Source: Sacculina carcini (lineage: Eukaryota > Arthropoda > Thecostraca > Sacculinidae). From it: a stretch of 64,000 nucleotides of DNA. Where the stretch lies: assembly GCA_916048095.2 (NCBI GenBank), contig OU696586.1:461668-525667 (forward strand), written 5' to 3'. Shown piece after piece: positions 38,247 to 50,153 of this stretch. Under the pieces are notes generated by a model. It was not told the origin of the DNA. It saw only the letters and a list, made by a program, of their open reading frames with translations, and ran no database searches. The stretch's first letter is position 1; each line of letters begins with the position of its first letter. The position numbers and the translations under genes were made by a program.

Positions 38247-38618
38247 AAGGAACAGTACGGGTACACAGGGACAGCACACTGCACAAATACACAACAGGCG
38301 ACACAAATGACCGCTGTTTCAATGTGTGCGTGTTGGGACGGAATGTCAAATAAACAGCATATTCACACTGTACATACACACAAACGCAAGTCGACACAAC
38401 GAAAATGTTCATAGAAAACACACACACAAACACGGATGAAGCCACACAAGCGGGCGTGACACGAGGACATACACTGTAATCGGCCTTTCGATAATGCACA
38501 TTCACAATGCATGCATACAGCTACGTGCGTGTGTTTGTGTACGTGATCAAACAAATATGTGACGGAGTAGGCCACCTGCAATACACACACACGCGCACAC
38601 AATATACAATAGTGCATG

Positions 38619-38932
38619 AGATGGGCTGGTAGATCCTGGGGGTAATATATCCCCGATAAACTGGCTAGGAGGTATATGCCATTATACGTCCAATAATTTT
38701 GCTGAGTTCAGTTCATTGGGTATATTATCATCCAAATCAGCATAGCAAAAACGACAATACACGAGAAATGTAAAAATTATAATAACATACTATTCGATGA
38801 ATACTTCTCATCGAAGTATTTGTGTTGTAATTCAATAGACACAAAATAGTTGAGGGTCTCATGCAATTGACCAACTGAGCCAACTTTGAACACTAATACC
38901 CCCCGAGCCTCGACACAAATCTACGCCCCTGA
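38619..38932. mobile_element. hAT-like element, diverged
   Basis: The left GGTAGATCCTGGGGGTA and the inverted right end TACGCCCCTG (with a GGGGGTA word inside both) suggest CAGGGGCGTAGAT-type hAT ends. Flanking 8-mers are eroded, at best 6 of 8 when both segmental copies are compared. A related left end lies at about 58134-58190. Confidence 0.5.
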
Positions 38933-39904
38933 TACAGGATATGGAGAGGCACATTCTATTCAGCTGATCACATTGTCAAACAGAACAGAAAATCAATGGA
39001 AATTTGAGGTGTAGACGAAGATAGACCGTTCAGTGGTTCTCAAACTATCACTGACACACTACGTGAAACACTGAACAATGAATTCTTGCAGCAAAGCAGT
39101 GTAAAAATTGCACCCTGCAACTAACAAAATACTGTCAGCACGAGCATGGACAACATTTGCTGCACAATACTCGACATGTTCAATTCCAGTAGGAAAATGA
39201 TCAAACACACATACACACGAACTTAACAGTGATGCTGTGTGTATACATGCCTTGTATGTCTGTGTGTCTGCCTGTGTGTGTGTATGTGTCAGAGAGTGGT
39301 GTATACCGTGACTCTGCTCAACAAGAATAATGCCACACTGTCACACAAGCCAGCCACGTGCTAACGATGCAACTATATCATCACACACACATGCACGATG
39401 TGATGAAACCTGAATTCCAAGAGATGAACCAATGACTGATGCAAAAAGAACACATGCAGAGAGAACAGTGACAACTGAAACGGAGAATAATCAACACACA
39501 TGTGATATTTGCTTGATAATGTTAACTACCGTATTTGTCAGTGAAGGCACCCAGACGTGTTTGACAGCGTGTCACAATGAGCACGTGCGTGCCGACACAA
39601 TCTAACCACGACAATGACAATGATACTGCACCACAATGAAGAGTAGGTCGTGGACGACTATAACTAGCTGATACTTGTGTACTGTAATTTCATCATATCA
39701 TATCATATCACCACGTGAATGCGTGATCGTAGCAAGCACACACCGCTCCCCTGATACTCACTGAAAAACGACCAAATCACCAGTCAAATCGACTTGTACT
39801 CTTGTTTATCTGTGTGTCTCATCTGGTCTTGCTCAAATCTGTGATCACGTGTTGCTCGTCTCACCTGCACTGCACTGCACGTGAGGGAGTGAGTGACAGC
39901 AGCC
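38933..39904. other. Unique flank 3' of delta-catenin fragment
   Basis: No gene is supported. It is AT-leaning with short GT/CA tracts at about 39262-39288 and 39381-39391, and is duplicated at 53030-54013. Confidence 0.55.
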
Positions 39905-40213
39905 TCACACCCACGAGTCGCCGGCAGCGGCGGTGCTAGAGGGAGGCGGGGTGGTCGTGTTGTCACGCAGCGACCACATATGAGCCGCCGGCACTGACTC
40001 GCTCATGCCATGCTGCTGCTGCTGTTGTTGTCGTTTTCTATCGCGATTCACCTGTGCATACACCGGCTCACTGTCCTGCTGCTGATATAACCCTGGCTCG
40101 AACACGTGCGGCTGCTGGTACTGTTGTCTGTGCTGGGGCAGTTGATGTGACATCAAGTGTTGCTGCTGCTGATTGAGGTGCGCGTAGTCGGCCGTCGAGT
40201 ACCCGCCCCGCGG
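39905..40213 (-). pseudogene. Truncated delta-catenin C-terminal fragment
   Basis: This matches the last roughly 103 codons of the complete gene at 54014-56629, including the poly-Gln tract (one Gln shorter), the PVYAQVNRDRKR word and the terminal DSWV before the stop. At 40213 the homology ends abruptly within CCGCGG and is replaced by junction filler. It lacks all armadillo repeats and a genuine start codon. The frame extending to 40249 uses filler sequence. It is a pseudogene made by the segmental duplication breakpoint. Confidence 0.93.
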
Positions 40214-40295
40214 GTACTCAACCCGTGTGTTCACCCCGTGTGTACTCATTTCTCATTATGTGCAGATTATGTGATCGGAGTCGTATGCACTCTCA
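40214..40295. other. Segmental-duplication junction filler
   Basis: About 82 bp found in neither copy joins the end of copy 1 (inside delta-catenin) to the start of copy 2. It contains near-repeats of GTACTCA and CCCGTGTGT. Short templated filler of this kind is typical of end-joining or template-switch repair. Confidence 0.75.
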
Positions 40296-40634
40296 CACAT
40301 TCACACCGACTGTTTCGACACTCTCGCCGGCCACATCTGGAAAATCTCCTCACCCCACTTCCCATCCCCACCATGACAGCTGGGGGTACGTTATGTGCAA
40401 TGATTAATGTTCAACCCACTGTCAATATCAGTCTGTGTGCATATATGTGTGTGTGTCAGTGTGTATCGTATGTGTGTTTCCCTGAACATTTATTTTGTTG
40501 AAAGTGTGGGATTAGTGCACTCATATCCACATGTCATATCATGACTGCATGTCTTTGGCATCCGTCTGTATGTATGTGTGTGTGCATGTGCAGGTTGAGG
40601 CACCCCGCCACGTGTCATCACCTGAGTTCACACC

Positions 40635-40699
<65 letters not shown>
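40635..40699. repeat. (CA)n microsatellite, LINE 5' flank
   Basis: There are about 32 CA repeats; the allelic site in copy 1 (28068-28088) has about 10. The LINE begins directly after it. Confidence 0.95.
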
Positions 40700-40700
<1 letters not shown>

Positions 40701-42897
40701 AGCACCGCCCGATGAAGACCTGGACGCCATAGCGTACGAACACCAGACGCCTCTCTCACCCACTGAAGACGATGTCGCCGCCGCCATCCAGTCGATGTCC
40801 CCGGGCTCGTCAGCCGGTCTTGATGGAGTGAGACCGCTCCACTTGCGTCAGCTGACGTCTAAAAAAACTGCCGAGGCCGGTCGTCAGCTGCTAACCGCCT
40901 TGACCGCTCTCTGCCGTTGCGCTGTGAAAGGTAGCATACCAGACCAAGCCAGGAATGCGTTTTACGGATCATCTCTGATCGCTATCAGGAAAAAGAGCGG
41001 AGGGATGCGCCCAATAGCAATCGGCAGCTCCTATCGCCGCCTAGCCTGCAAACTTGTTGCGGGCCGCCTCCTAACGGCAGTCGCGGGCGAGTTACGACCC
41101 ACTCAGTTAGGAGTCGGCACACCACTGGGATGTGAGGCCACCGTGCATGCAGTTCGTGAGTATGTCTCGGCGGCCGACCACGGCGTGCTGGTGAAGGTCG
41201 ACCTAAGGAACGCCTTCAATTCGGTGCACCGACAAGTGGTACTTCAGGAGGCTTCACGGCGATATCCCGCCGCCATGCCCTTGCTTCGTCAGGCTTACGG
41301 CAGGCCAACGCCCCTCTTTGTCGCCGATCAGGTCATCTGGTCATGCAGGGGCGTGCAGCAGGGCGACCCACTCGGGCCAGTGTTATTTGCCTTAGCCATT
41401 GATCCAGTGATCAGACAGTTGCGCTCTCCGTTGAACGCATGGTATCTGGACGATGGTATGTTGGCAGGTCCGGTCGACACTGTCTCAGCCGACATCGCCA
41501 GGCTCATCCCAGCTATGGAGACCCTCGGCCTCATAGTCAATGAAGCCAAGACAGAGGTTACATGGCTAGCAGAAAGCGCGACACCAACTGTCACCGAATC
41601 ATTTCTCCCGAACGCTCGGAACACCTCACTCCCCTTACTCACAGTGCTTGGGGCACCACTTTGCCGCGAGGGAGTGCCAGCGGCCTTAGAGGCAGCAGCA
41701 GAGGTGGTCGACCGCATGAAAGAGCGTACAGCTAATATCGGTAGACATTCAGCTCTGTTCTTTTTGTCGCGCTATGCGTTCGTGCCCCGCTGCACCTACT
41801 TGATGAGGGTATCACAGACGTATTTGCACAGCGAGCAGCTAGAACTGATCGATACCAAGATGCGGGACGCTATCTGCAGTGTGTGCAATGTCGACCTGAC
41901 AGATGACGGCTGGTTGCAGGCCACCCTCCCAGTTCGTCTCGGCGGTATCGGAGTAAGACGACTGGTGGACATCGCGCTACCGGCCTACATATCCTCTGCG
42001 TCTGCCACTCGCAGGCTGGTCAGTCTGATCACCCGTCGCCCCTGCGACGACAGACCAGCACTGCTAGGCGAAGCACAGAAGATATTTTCCGCCAGGGTTG
42101 GGAGCGTACACGACGATGAAGACTCGCTACCCACACGTCAGCGGCAACTAGACGAGCTAGCCTCTCGCTATCGCAGCAACGAACTTCTCAGCCGTGCCAA
42201 TCAACTGCACCGCGCCCGCCTTCTTGCCGCAGCAGAACCTCACAGTGCCGCTTGGCTGGGAGCCGTACCGGTAGAGAGCCTAGGCCTACTACTACCAGAC
42301 GAGGCGGTGCGCGTCAACATTGCTTTGCGATTGGGAGCGACCGTCTGCTTGCCTCATAGGTGCCGGTGCGGAGCCACGACAGACAGTCTTGGCCACCACC
42401 AGCTGTCCTGCCACCGCGATCCCGGGCGTCTGCCACGTCATGCGGCACTCAACGATGTGATTCGTCGAGCGTTGGCAGCGGCTGGTGTACCAGCCTTGCT
42501 AGAGCCTTGCGGGCTCGACCGCGGTGACGGTAGACGACCCGACGGCATCACCATCTCACCGTTCAGCAACGGCAAATCACTTGTATGGGACGCCACGTGT
42601 ACCAACACGTTCGGCGCTACTCAACTCCGCGATTGCGCCACCAGAGCAGGAGCCGCCGCCAGAGCAGCTGAGAGGCGCAAGCGAGATCGCTATGCCGAGC
42701 TGGCGCAGCGTTATCGCTTTGAGCCACTGGCGGTGGAGACAAGTGGCGTGATGGGACCATCCCTTCTGCGGCTACTACAAGAACTGGGTCAACGTATAAC
42801 GGAATTGTCCGGAGAGCCTCGGGAGACATGTTGGCTTCGACAGCGAGTCAGCCTCGCGGTAGCCCGCGGCAACACGGCAGCCTTAACGATGACCTAG
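40700..42897 (+). CDS. Reverse transcriptase plus restriction-like endonuclease, 5'-truncated
   Basis: This is one uninterrupted frame. The open frame extends back through the CA tract to an ATG at 40531, but those Thr-His codons are flank. Numbering from that ATG: RT motif 0 SPGSSAGLDG (about 90), motif A VDLRNAFNSV (223), motif B QQGDPLGPVLFA, motif C YLDDG (305), and GLIVNEAKTEV. A CRCG-H-C zinc knuckle begins near 611, followed by RPDG (669) and WDATC (686), the PD-(D/E)XK-like restriction-like endonuclease arrangement of R2/R4/NeSL/HERO-type elements. The role is target-primed reverse transcription. The N-terminal DNA-binding fingers are missing through truncation. It is probably dead on arrival, but without stops, so young. 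Confidence 0.9.
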
Positions 42898-42990
42898 CCC
42901 ACTGTATGTTATACGCTGTGTGTTTGGCCTTTAAATATATTGTTGTTTGGGAAAAAAAAAACAAAAAAAAAAAAAAAAACAAAAAAAAAA
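40700..42990 (+). mobile_element. RLE-type non-LTR retrotransposon in (CA)n
   Basis: The element lies wholly within a CA microsatellite: (CA)n to 40699, and a poly-A tail with interspersed C (42952-42990) running directly into (AC)n at 42991-43030. Copy 1 shows the intact microsatellite without the insert. The 5' end is truncated within ORF sequence; the 3' UTR after the stop is only about 55 bp. The coding region is GC-rich compared with its surroundings. Confidence 0.92.
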
Positions 42991-44246
42991 ACACACACAC
43001 ACACAGACACACACACACACACACACACACTCAACACGGACAAGGACCGCACATTGCGACCAGTATGTGCTGGAAGTGTATGCGTGTCTGTTGCATTTCA
43101 ATGTGAGTGTGCAGGCAGGCAGGCTGGTGGCGAGGAGTATCGATGACGTTGGTAGCAACTTTCTCCAGCCAGGCGAGTGTGTATCAACGAGAAGCGCGTG
43201 TCTTATGACTACGTCGACTATGACGGCTAAGAGGCGGCCACTTTCGATGACCAGTTGCCTGTCGGCGGCGGCCTCGGAGGTCCCGGCGACGATTGGTGTG
43301 ATTTAAGACGCGCCAACACACACACACACACAACGAACAGGCAACGGCTGACTTTCCCCGTTCGAGCTATTTGAGTTTGTAGTGTCAGTGTATTGAAGCC
43401 ATTGCAGGTGTACACAGGTATGCCGGTTTTGTTTTGTTCAAGAGAACATCGTTGAATCATGCGTTAGTTTGTATTCTGGTTTTAGAGACACATCAAATGT
43501 ATCAAGGCAGCGCCTAGTAACCTCAGTGATCACCTCAGTGATTCCAGTCTATCTCGAAAAGATTGCTTGGCAGAACATTTGGCCCGCTCGACGGAGTGCT
43601 TGCGTACACATGGCCGTAAACTAAACAGGATCACTGGACCTTCCTCTGAACTATCAATAACTGCAGTGAAAATAAGAAGGAATTGATGTAATTTCACTCG
43701 ATGCATGGTTGTGGCATAAAACTCAGATACACGTGACACTTCCAAACAGAATTTCTGAATCCACCTTTTTGCATAGTCCACCGTCACTCCCAAAATATGC
43801 ACCAGGTATTTTATTGTACATTTTCCCATATTTTTGCGTCTTGTTTTGGGTCTCCTCACTTAACCTTAATCATCTCGCATCTCGTTTCTGTCAGCTGAAT
43901 CCTTGTGTAGTGCTGGAGCACATATTGAGTTGCCTGTATAACAACGATGTGCCAATTGCCAAGAAGTCTGACAGAAAATTTCCATTATCAGGGAAGGCAA
44001 GTCTAGCAAAACAGGGAAATACGATATATGATATTTCAGATCCCCAGAAAAATGTATTTGTCGCCAACATATCCAGAAATAACCCTCATGAACAAGTATA
44101 CACCTCCAATTAAGGATACATGATATCCACCCACCACGAGAAAACGTTCATTTAAAAACGCAATAACCCACAATGAAACAGTGATATCAATCATGAACGC
44201 ATGATTTTTGATAGGCAAATCATATTTGACGCTGTCGTGGTTGGTA
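42991..44246. other. 3' flank of sulfotransferase copy 2
   Basis: This is the counterpart of 28089-29452, with no coding region. Copy 2 lacks about 150 bp that copy 1 has at 28390-28540, replaced by the short junction ACAACGAACAGGCAACGG. Confidence 0.6.
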
Positions 44247-47200
44247 TTATTGATGGTCTAGTTCCTGGACGAACTTCAGATCAGTGCCTTTCAGTTTTTG
44301 TTGCAGCCACTTGTCGAATTTATCGTTCATTTTCGGTGTGAAATGGTTCTTCCAATCTCCTGTTATTCCCTTGCGGAAGAAGCTGCCGCGGTTTTCATGC
44401 ATCATCGGGTTATTTTTACCAGGGTCTTTTTCGGGATTGCCCTTATAGTTATCAATGTGAAGAGATTTGGCTAATATATCTACCTGTTCATCCGTTAAGC
44501 TTTTGTTCAAGAACTGAGCCACTTTGCGAATTTGCGATTTCAAGTCCTTCTTCATGTCCTCATAGAACAACATGCACAGGTTGGGATGATGACGCAAATT
44601 CCAGGCCTCAATCATATGCTCGACAATCGGTGTTTCTACGATTGTTCCGTCCATGAAGTGCTGCATGAATGTCTGTTATCACAGACAATAAGCGCCTGTC
44701 TGAACGCTCACCAAGTGAACAAACACACATTGTATTTCCCAGAATCAATCAGTACCGTAGAGCAGTGGCGGCGCCAAGGGGAGGCTGTAGCAGCCCCCCC
44801 CCCCCAAAAGTCAAACCCCTTAATCCTCCCAAAATCATAATCATGTACATAAACATTTCTTATCACTGTAAATGAAGCTTTATTGTCCTAGATGCATGCC
44901 ATTTCATTTGAATCTAAAGGTGGTTCTAAATTAATTACAATGTACCCCGGATATAAGAGAACTCCGGTATATAAGATGATATTTATTTGGGTCCGTCTTC
45001 TATGCTTGAGGTGTACTTTTCCCCGGATACAAGAGAACCCTGAATATAAGACACTTTTTCTCCAGTCTCGACAACTCTTATATCCGGGGTACATTGGACT
45101 CCTATTTGATTGCCTCAATCCCTTCTAAGAGTATGTAGTAAGCGTTCGAGTGTAGTTCTTCATGTTTCGCCAAGCCCCCAAAACCTATTCCTTGGTCCCC
45201 TCTTAGCCCCCATCGGAAAAAACTGGCGCTGCCACTGCTGTACAGTATATATCCCACGCTATTTCGTGTTTCAAGTGACCACCACTTAACGATAAGGCTA
45301 GGTTGCTGAAAACATCACATCATCATGAAACTATTAAAGAGTACAATTGTTAATTAAATAATTGCCTTTCATTGGCAGATACAGAAATAATTACAGGGGC
45401 TAAGGTATCAATGCAAGAACGCTTACTGAAATATAGCGACCTGAGTCAGCTGGTGAATTTGCTACATAAATGTTTTAAAATGAAGTGAAAATTTAAATGC
45501 CAAGATATTTTGATGTATTGAAAATAATACCATTTGTCATTGTAAAAATTAATATACACCCATGCATAACTCTCCCTGGTATAATCCTAGGGAAATTGGT
45601 ATGGATAAGGATATAACCATGATTAATTTTGTATAATGCTCTGAAAAACCAGAATGTGGAGGCATGCCAAATATACGAGAAATAATATTGTGTTGGTGTT
45701 TCAAATCATCTCCTGTGACTGCTCTGTCTCCATGTGTGTGTGTGTGTGATTGAGTGAGTGAATAGGTTTGTCTGATATGATTATTGTGCACGTGTTGTGT
45801 TTGAGTGACGTCGGCGTGGACGCTATATAATGGCCTGACAACGAGAGAACCCGCCAACAACCCACTCACCTCAAGATCACCAGTGTAGTCGTGCACCTTT
45901 ATCAGTCGGCAGTGGTGATAGAAAGATACACATGCATCCTTGGGATTTCTCGCCACATAAAGCACCTTGCAAGTATCGAGCAGACGGGGGTTGTTCATGG
46001 AGAGAGGCAGGTGCGACTTAACAAAGCGAGGAGGAGCCCGGTGAGGGTCGGAGGTCATAGCATCAACAACTGATTTCAGACTGTGACTGCCATCCGGACC
46101 CACTGACGTCTCAATAAACTGCTTGTCATTAAGCACACGGAAATCAATGAAACTCCATCTGCAAACACATGCAGATCATCCTAGATGTTGAGGCAAAATA
46201 TGAGGAAGCATTTTTGAACATTAGTACAAGATAAACAACCTGTCTACATTGTTTGTTACACCCACAGAAATTATTTATCATCTTAATTTTCGTTAGAATT
46301 TAGCTATACGTTTTTTTTGTTTGTTTGTATATACCAACAGCATTGTTGTAACGTTGAGATTGTATACACCAACGGCAGCGCCGCTTGGCGTCTTCCTTTT
46401 CACTGTTTGAACCGTTCTTTACGCCTCATACGTCTATTGTCATAATGGGTGTATCCAGTGGCGGATCGAGAGTACAATTTCGGGAGGGGCTGAATTAATT
46501 TTGGAGGGCTGAATTTTGGGGCGATCAGTCATGTACGTGCATCACTATGCAACGTCTTTTTCTTACACCGTATATCAACGTATCCTTTCTTGGCATATTT
46601 CAGTGAACCTCTTGGTTATGAGGAGTTGATGGAAACATTTTAGGGAGGGCTTCAGCACCTGGATCTGCCAGTGTGTGGATCATTTTGCTGTGTTATACGC
46701 CAAATAAGCATCGACGCTCTATAACCGTACCATACCGCACATGCACCAGATTTGGAGGAGGCCGACGTTAGAGGGCGCGCCAATTCTGCAGCTATAAGAA
46801 TTACTAGCGACAAATTCCGCACCTGATTGTTGCTACGTGCGTCTCGTCACTTGGCCGATATCTTGCTTTGATCGTCAAAATGACTTAACCCAATAACGGC
46901 GAAATTTTGTTAAAAATTAATTGTTTTTTTGTTCATTTTGATGTCGTTGCATGTACTGCATCCACAAAGCAAAAACACCCCCTTCTTCCACTGCGATCGG
47001 TGAATCGTGTAGAAGTCGGCACTTGCTCCTACTTTGGATATTATCAGCACAGTAAGCCAATGAATCAAACGTTACCAAATTGAAACGCTCGGCGTTATAG
47101 GGTTAAACCCGTAAGCGGCTACCACAAACCAGGAGCCGAACATATGAACCACGCACAAAAACAGTGGCGGACCCAGAGTACACTTTGAGGGGCTGAATTA

Positions 47201-48318
47201 TGTATGAGCAATGCCACCTAGACTACGTAGTCAGTAGTCTAGGTGGCGTTGGTATGAGTGACTAGGTAGCATGTGAAAATCATAATTGGGGCTTATTTAA
47301 GGAGATACTCAAATTTACACCCAATAATGTGAGAATATACTTTTCGATAATGCTTATAACAAATTTTACAGATAAATATTTTTGTTGATCTCTTTTAGTG
47401 AACTTCTCGGTTATGAGGGGTTGATGGAAACATATTGGGGACTTGGCCCCCTGAGCCCCCCTCTGAATCCGCCAGTGCATAAAAGCAAACACCGGTTGGG
47501 TATACATGGCGATCATTACAGGGAAATTTGCATGGATCATGCACACCCCACTCCTTAATGCAATGTTAATTAATATGACTAGTTGACTAACCGTAGATTG
47601 TAGTGAGATATGATTGCAGTTCCCGCCTCTATGGTCTATTGTACAATTTTTCACTAATTAACACAATGTATTCATGCTGGTCTACTTAATACGTACAGAT
47701 TCAGTAAGCTACTAATAAGCTTCCAACAGCCCGGCATTGTCCATGTTTGTGTGATATTTTACTGAGTTTTTCGTGCCGATACAATACAATACAATTCGTT
47801 CATTATATTTAGCTATGATTCCGCCACTGAATGAAGTGGGTTCAAAAAAAGTTTCTATACAATCCTGTATAGAAATTCTGTCTGAATTACCAGTCCTGGG
47901 TAATCCGCATACCTCGAGTTCATGCGTGTTGAAATACATAGCTAACTAAACCCACTTTTTAACTCAGTGTCTTTGTGGAACTGGATTGTGTTTGTGTGTA
48001 TATGTCTGCTCGTCCGTACCTTCCCTGGGGACCCATTAGTGGTCTCTTGGCGCCCTCGTAGTCGCAGTTGTTGGCAATGAGCCAGACCATCTCCTGCGTC
48101 CACGTGGTGCCGCATTTAGGAGGGGTGACCACCCAAATATCGCTGGGATGCAGCGGATGATTGTACAGCTCAGTGACTTCATGCAGGGAAGCCGTCGCCG
48201 ACAACTTGAAACCCCAGTGGTTGAACTTTTTCAGACCACTCGGATTGCCGAGAAACTGGGCGGCAATGCGCTTCTGTGTCTCCTCGTCCACGTCCAAAAT
48301 GCGGAACGGATATTCCAT
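44247..48318 (-). CDS. Cytosolic sulfotransferase, copy 2 (3 exons)
   Basis: Exons are 48318-48020, 46158-45870 and 44672-44247, with the same lengths (299, 289 and 426 bp), phases and GT-AG junctions as copy 1. The product is 337 aa, with the PAPS-binding TPPKCGTTW loop, KSHLP histidine, ARNPKD segment and RKGITGDWK motif all intact. It differs from copy 1 at four residues I can see: C25N, I48V, A118S and E200Q. Introns differ by several indels while the coding frame is preserved, suggesting both copies are functional and constrained. It lies about 5.7 kb downstream of delta-catenin on the same strand. The acceptor substrate is unknown. Confidence 0.92.
44763..45237. mobile_element. hAT-like MITE, family 1, copy 2 (intron 2)
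   Basis: This is the paralogue of 29969-30439. The flanks CCGTAGAG and CTGTACAG match at 6 of 8. Confidence 0.82.
44938..45096. mobile_element. Tigger/pogo-like palindromic insertion, copy 2
   Basis: It has 22-bp perfect inverted ends starting CAATGTACCCCGGATATAAG, better preserved than in copy 1, and is nested in the hAT-like MITE. Confidence 0.6.
46254..46416. other. 163-bp insertion specific to copy 2
   Basis: Copy 1 reads ACATTGTTCTTTACG at about 31435, whereas copy 2 splits GTT from CTTTACG with 163 bp containing a T-rich TTTTTTTTGTTTGTTTG run. No inverted ends are evident, so it is either an insertion here or a deletion in copy 1. Confidence 0.7.
46456..46673. mobile_element. hAT-like MITE, family 2, copy 2 (intron 1)
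   Basis: This is the paralogue of 31492-31709, with the same ends and right flank TGTGGATC. Confidence 0.85.
46889..47102. mobile_element. piggyBac-like MITE, copy 2 (intron 1)
   Basis: This is the paralogue of 31925-32147, flanked by TTAA at 46885-46888 and 47103-47106. One terminal base has changed (CCCAATAACGG). It is nine bases shorter than copy 1. Confidence 0.83.
47162..47477. mobile_element. hAT-like MITE, family 2 variant, copy 2
   Basis: This is the paralogue of 32207-32493, containing an extra perfect hairpin at 47213-47247. Confidence 0.8.
47213..47247. repeat. Perfect 14-bp hairpin, copy 2 only
   Basis: The arms GCCACCTAGACTAC and GTAGTCTAGGTGGC surround a 7-nt loop. Copy 1 lacks the 34-nt insertion (reads GCAATGCCTTGGTATG at about 32248). 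Confidence 0.9.
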
Positions 48319-50145
48319 ATGGTCCTGGCTTGAGCCGAACTGTGCCTGCAGCCATCCAGTAAATGTGGAGATTCACTCGCCTCACATGCTATTCACTTGT
48401 ATGTGCAATGGTACAAATTGCGATAATAATAAAAAATAAAACGTCAAGCCACACTACAACGCACACAATGGAGTGTTATCGGATATATTATTTATTTATT
48501 ATTTTGCTTTCAAACTCTCTCTATCTATAGAAATATTTACCTTTAACCCTCTTTCTCTCTACCTTTGGGCGCTTCCAGCACACATGAGGCCATCGCAGGG
48601 TGGTAATAGTGCTTGCACTCTTCCCATGCTACTGGATTTGCATGTAATTAATAATGATAACATTAATGTGAAGAAAAACAACCACGACCACTCCACCGCA
48701 ACCAGCCAGGCACGCGCACCGAAACACACCGACACTCATACACACAAGCACACGCGCATACACAACATGTGACCTACACGCGACCTTGATCACACAAACA
48801 CACACACTAGCAATAACCGCACCTCGGATAAACCTCGTAATTGACCTTTAAAATAAACTGTAAAGGGCATGTGCCCTCTAAAATAACCTTACTAACACAC
48901 ACACACACACAGTAAACCACACACAATCACAAAACGCTAAACTACACAACTACTACAAGTTACACGGAGTTGTCATAGTATTATTATTATTATTATTAAT
49001 TACAGGCAAATCCAGTAGCATGGGAAGAGTGCAAGCACTATTACCACCATAAGGTGGCCCTATGTACCGGAAGCGCCCAAAATGTGAATGGTAGCCAGTG
49101 ATACGAGGACAGACACCCCAATAGTCAGTCAAACGCCAATCATACACCTCCATCAATTGCCTCTCCTTTCCTTGCCAGCATGTTTGGGTAAAAATGCTCC
49201 AAAAACAATGAATCAATATTCAACCACACAGTTCTAGGATGAACAAGGTCCCAGTGGTTCCTCTCGCTACGCATGTGGGTAAAACTGACAAAACTGGGAA
49301 CTTTTGTTATTTTTCTCACGTTTCGATTTCGTTATCAAAGTGTGCACAATAATTCATATTCTGGAATATGATTTTCTGAGATCCCGCCGGTACATTTGCA
49401 TGCATTTACAGCATGTCAATTTACCGAACAGTTAATAAGACGAATATAGTTGCTAGAATACTGAACAACTGTGCCACATGTTATCAGAGCGGAAGCAGCC
49501 GTCCCTCGCTCGAGTTCAGGGTAATGATTAAGTCAAAGCATGAACGAGTGACTTGGAGATAACAGTTTTAGGGGAACCGTATGACTATTTAGAATGACTC
49601 CAAATGTTAGGTAATTGTGTAATAAAATAATGATCAGCCGTCAGAAAATGAGTGATTTGCATTTTTTACATTTACATTAAATTACATTTTTTATGATAAT
49701 TTAAAGCACAAACTACCATGAAGTATTGCACACGCTCATTAAGTAGCTACGTGAAAATGACAGTACCATTAGGAGGCAGGATGAGACTCAGAAGCACGTG
49801 CACCGTCACTGAATAAACACAGGTAGATTGTGTGACTGACTCTTCACGAAACAACACACACACACACACACACAAGGTCGCTAACAAACACACCCATACA
49901 CACAAACGTACACACACATACACAGACGTTTGTCCTTGAAAAACAACTCAAGACACGCTCACACACACACATATCTCATACATATCTCATACACGCAAAC
50001 GTAAGAGACTACAGCAACCTGGATCAGCACCGCTTGAACGGTGGAGCAGGTGAAGTCACCACCACCTATTGAACAGTGGAGGAGGCCAACCCAAAATATA
50101 CCAGTACCCCTTGACCGGTGGAGAAGGCTACATCAAATTCAAATG
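48319..50145. other. Upstream flank of sulfotransferase copy 2
   Basis: This is the counterpart of 33224-35039, with the inverted LINE-tail pair (48563-49080), CA tracts near 48895-48910 and 49856-49873, and no gene. Confidence 0.55.
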
Positions 50146-50153
50146 GTATTTAA

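Larger units (their letters stand above)
27714..40213. repeat. Segmental duplication, copy 1
   Basis: This is collinear with 40296-54325 in direct orientation. It begins at CACATTCACACCGACTG just after a CA tract and ends at CCGCGG inside the delta-catenin coding sequence. It carries a complete sulfotransferase gene and the last roughly 100 codons of delta-catenin. Compared with copy 2 it has an extra Tigger-like MITE (35286-35503) and LINE tail (about 37448-38246), and it lacks the LINE at 40700-42990. It keeps about 150 bp near 28390-28540 that copy 2 lacks. Confidence 0.95.

Noticed and set aside
40531-40699. The ATG at 40531 as the genuine start of the LINE protein
   Set aside because: The first roughly 56 codons are host flank and translated (CA)n, also present without the LINE in copy 1; the ORF is 5'-truncated.
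41328-41717. Minus-strand 129-codon frame inside the reverse transcriptase
   Set aside because: Antisense shadow of the RT palm domain; no independent motif.
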